From NCBI RefSeq assembly GCF_000971985.1, contig NZ_KQ040798.1:611826-675825 (forward strand): DNA of 64,000 nt. The letters run 5' to 3'. The first letter of the stretch is position 1. The number at the start of each line of letters is the position of its first letter. This DNA is from Paenibacillus dauci. Its GTDB lineage: Bacteria > Bacillota > Bacilli > Paenibacillales > Paenibacillaceae. Below are positions 63,702 to 64,000 of the stretch, one piece after another. Under the pieces are notes generated by a model that made no database searches, was not told the origin of the DNA, and saw only the letters and a list, made by a program, of their open reading frames with translations. Both the position numbers and the translations under genes were made by a program.

Positions 63702-64000
63702 TCAGTTACCTCCTCCTGCCTGAATCCGTTTGGGCAGGATCAGTTCCACCTGCGTGCCCAATCCGGCCATACTATGAACCTGCAGACCATATTGTTCCCC
63801 ATAGAATAATCGTATTCGCCGCTCTACATTTTGCAGACCAATACCCGTAGTTCCCCGTGCTTGTAGGACCGGTTCATCATGAAGCTCTTCCTGACGGATT
63901 CCGGCTTCACGTATACGTGCACGCAGCTGTTCCAGTTCCGGCCCTGGAATGCCTTTTCCATTGTCCTGGACGATGATCGTTATGACTCCGTCCTCCCGCT
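63702..64000 (-). CDS. YesM-type sensor histidine kinase, C-terminal part (runs off the window)
   Basis: About 99 codons of the 3' end are present. The ATPase motifs of a YesM/LytS-type kinase are readable: ITIIVQDNGKGIPGPELEQL and GTTGIGLQNVERRIRLFYGE, ending LGTQVELILPKR and a short Gly tail. The stop lies one base before the response-regulator ATG, so the two are a coupled pair. The N-terminal sensor and the phospho-acceptor histidine lie outside the window. Confidence 0.92.
   Translation of the reverse strand, partial: REDGVITIIVQDNGKGIPGPELEQLRARIREAGIRQEELHDEPVLQARGTTGIGLQNVERRIRLFYGEQYGLQVHSMAGLGTQVELILPKRIQAGGGN

Overview
The window looks like a chromosomal segment of a Paenibacillus-type member of the Bacillota. 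Shine-Dalgarno sites are strong (AAAGGAGG-like), with occasional TTG and GTG starts. Regulators are of Bacillus/Paenibacillus style (YesN-type response regulator, AraC protein fused to a siderophore-binding domain, DivIVA-domain protein). Lipoprotein binding proteins are present, and rho-independent terminators follow most transcription units. No rRNA, tRNA, CRISPR array, prophage or complete insertion sequence was seen. This assignment is inferred from gene content, not from a marker gene.

Layout. 0-3 kb: queF, then a divergent LysR regulator and CynX-type transporter. 3-8.4 kb: a minus-strand unit of a GntR regulator, an SsuBCA-type ABC importer and an allantoinase-like amidohydrolase. 8.8-11.4 kb: intracellular subtilisin and an Fsr-type exporter. 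11.5-19.2 kb: a TolC-family protein divergent from a membrane-fusion protein, an RND pump and a TetR regulator. 19.4-23.1 kb: a DivIVA-domain protein, then an AraC/substrate-binding fusion and a Fur-boxed siderophore-binding lipoprotein. 23.4-32.6 kb: four glycoside hydrolases (GH3, GH38, GH125, GH29) on the minus strand, a likely intracellular glycan-trimming set. 33-34.3 kb: an M29 aminopeptidase.

34.7-48.9 kb is a nitrogen block. It holds a NarK nitrate transporter, proline dehydrogenase, an enhancer-binding-protein-like regulator, P5C dehydrogenase, a secreted zincin-like protein, and the nasBC nitrate reductase genes. narK and nasB each have an upstream leader that reads as an ANTAR-type antitermination switch: two hairpins with A1/G4 hexaloops, the second sharing sequence with a terminator. 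The proline genes share an exact 16-bp operator present three times. The regulator between them has lost the motifs needed to work with sigma-54.

49-64 kb: a GNAT protein, a heterodimeric ABC exporter, a MerR regulator divergent from an old yellow enzyme around a 23-bp palindrome, two unrecognised Ser/Thr-rich paralogues, a large hybrid histidine kinase, a YesN-type response regulator and the 3' end of its partner kinase gene, which runs off the window.

Most notable for follow-up: the two ANTAR leaders; a pair of about 105-110 nt hairpin elements with conserved internal loops but different, still complementary stems; the sigma-54-independent-looking proline regulator and its operators; an AraC regulator with a transposase-like N-terminus; and the orphan Ser/Thr-rich paralogues.
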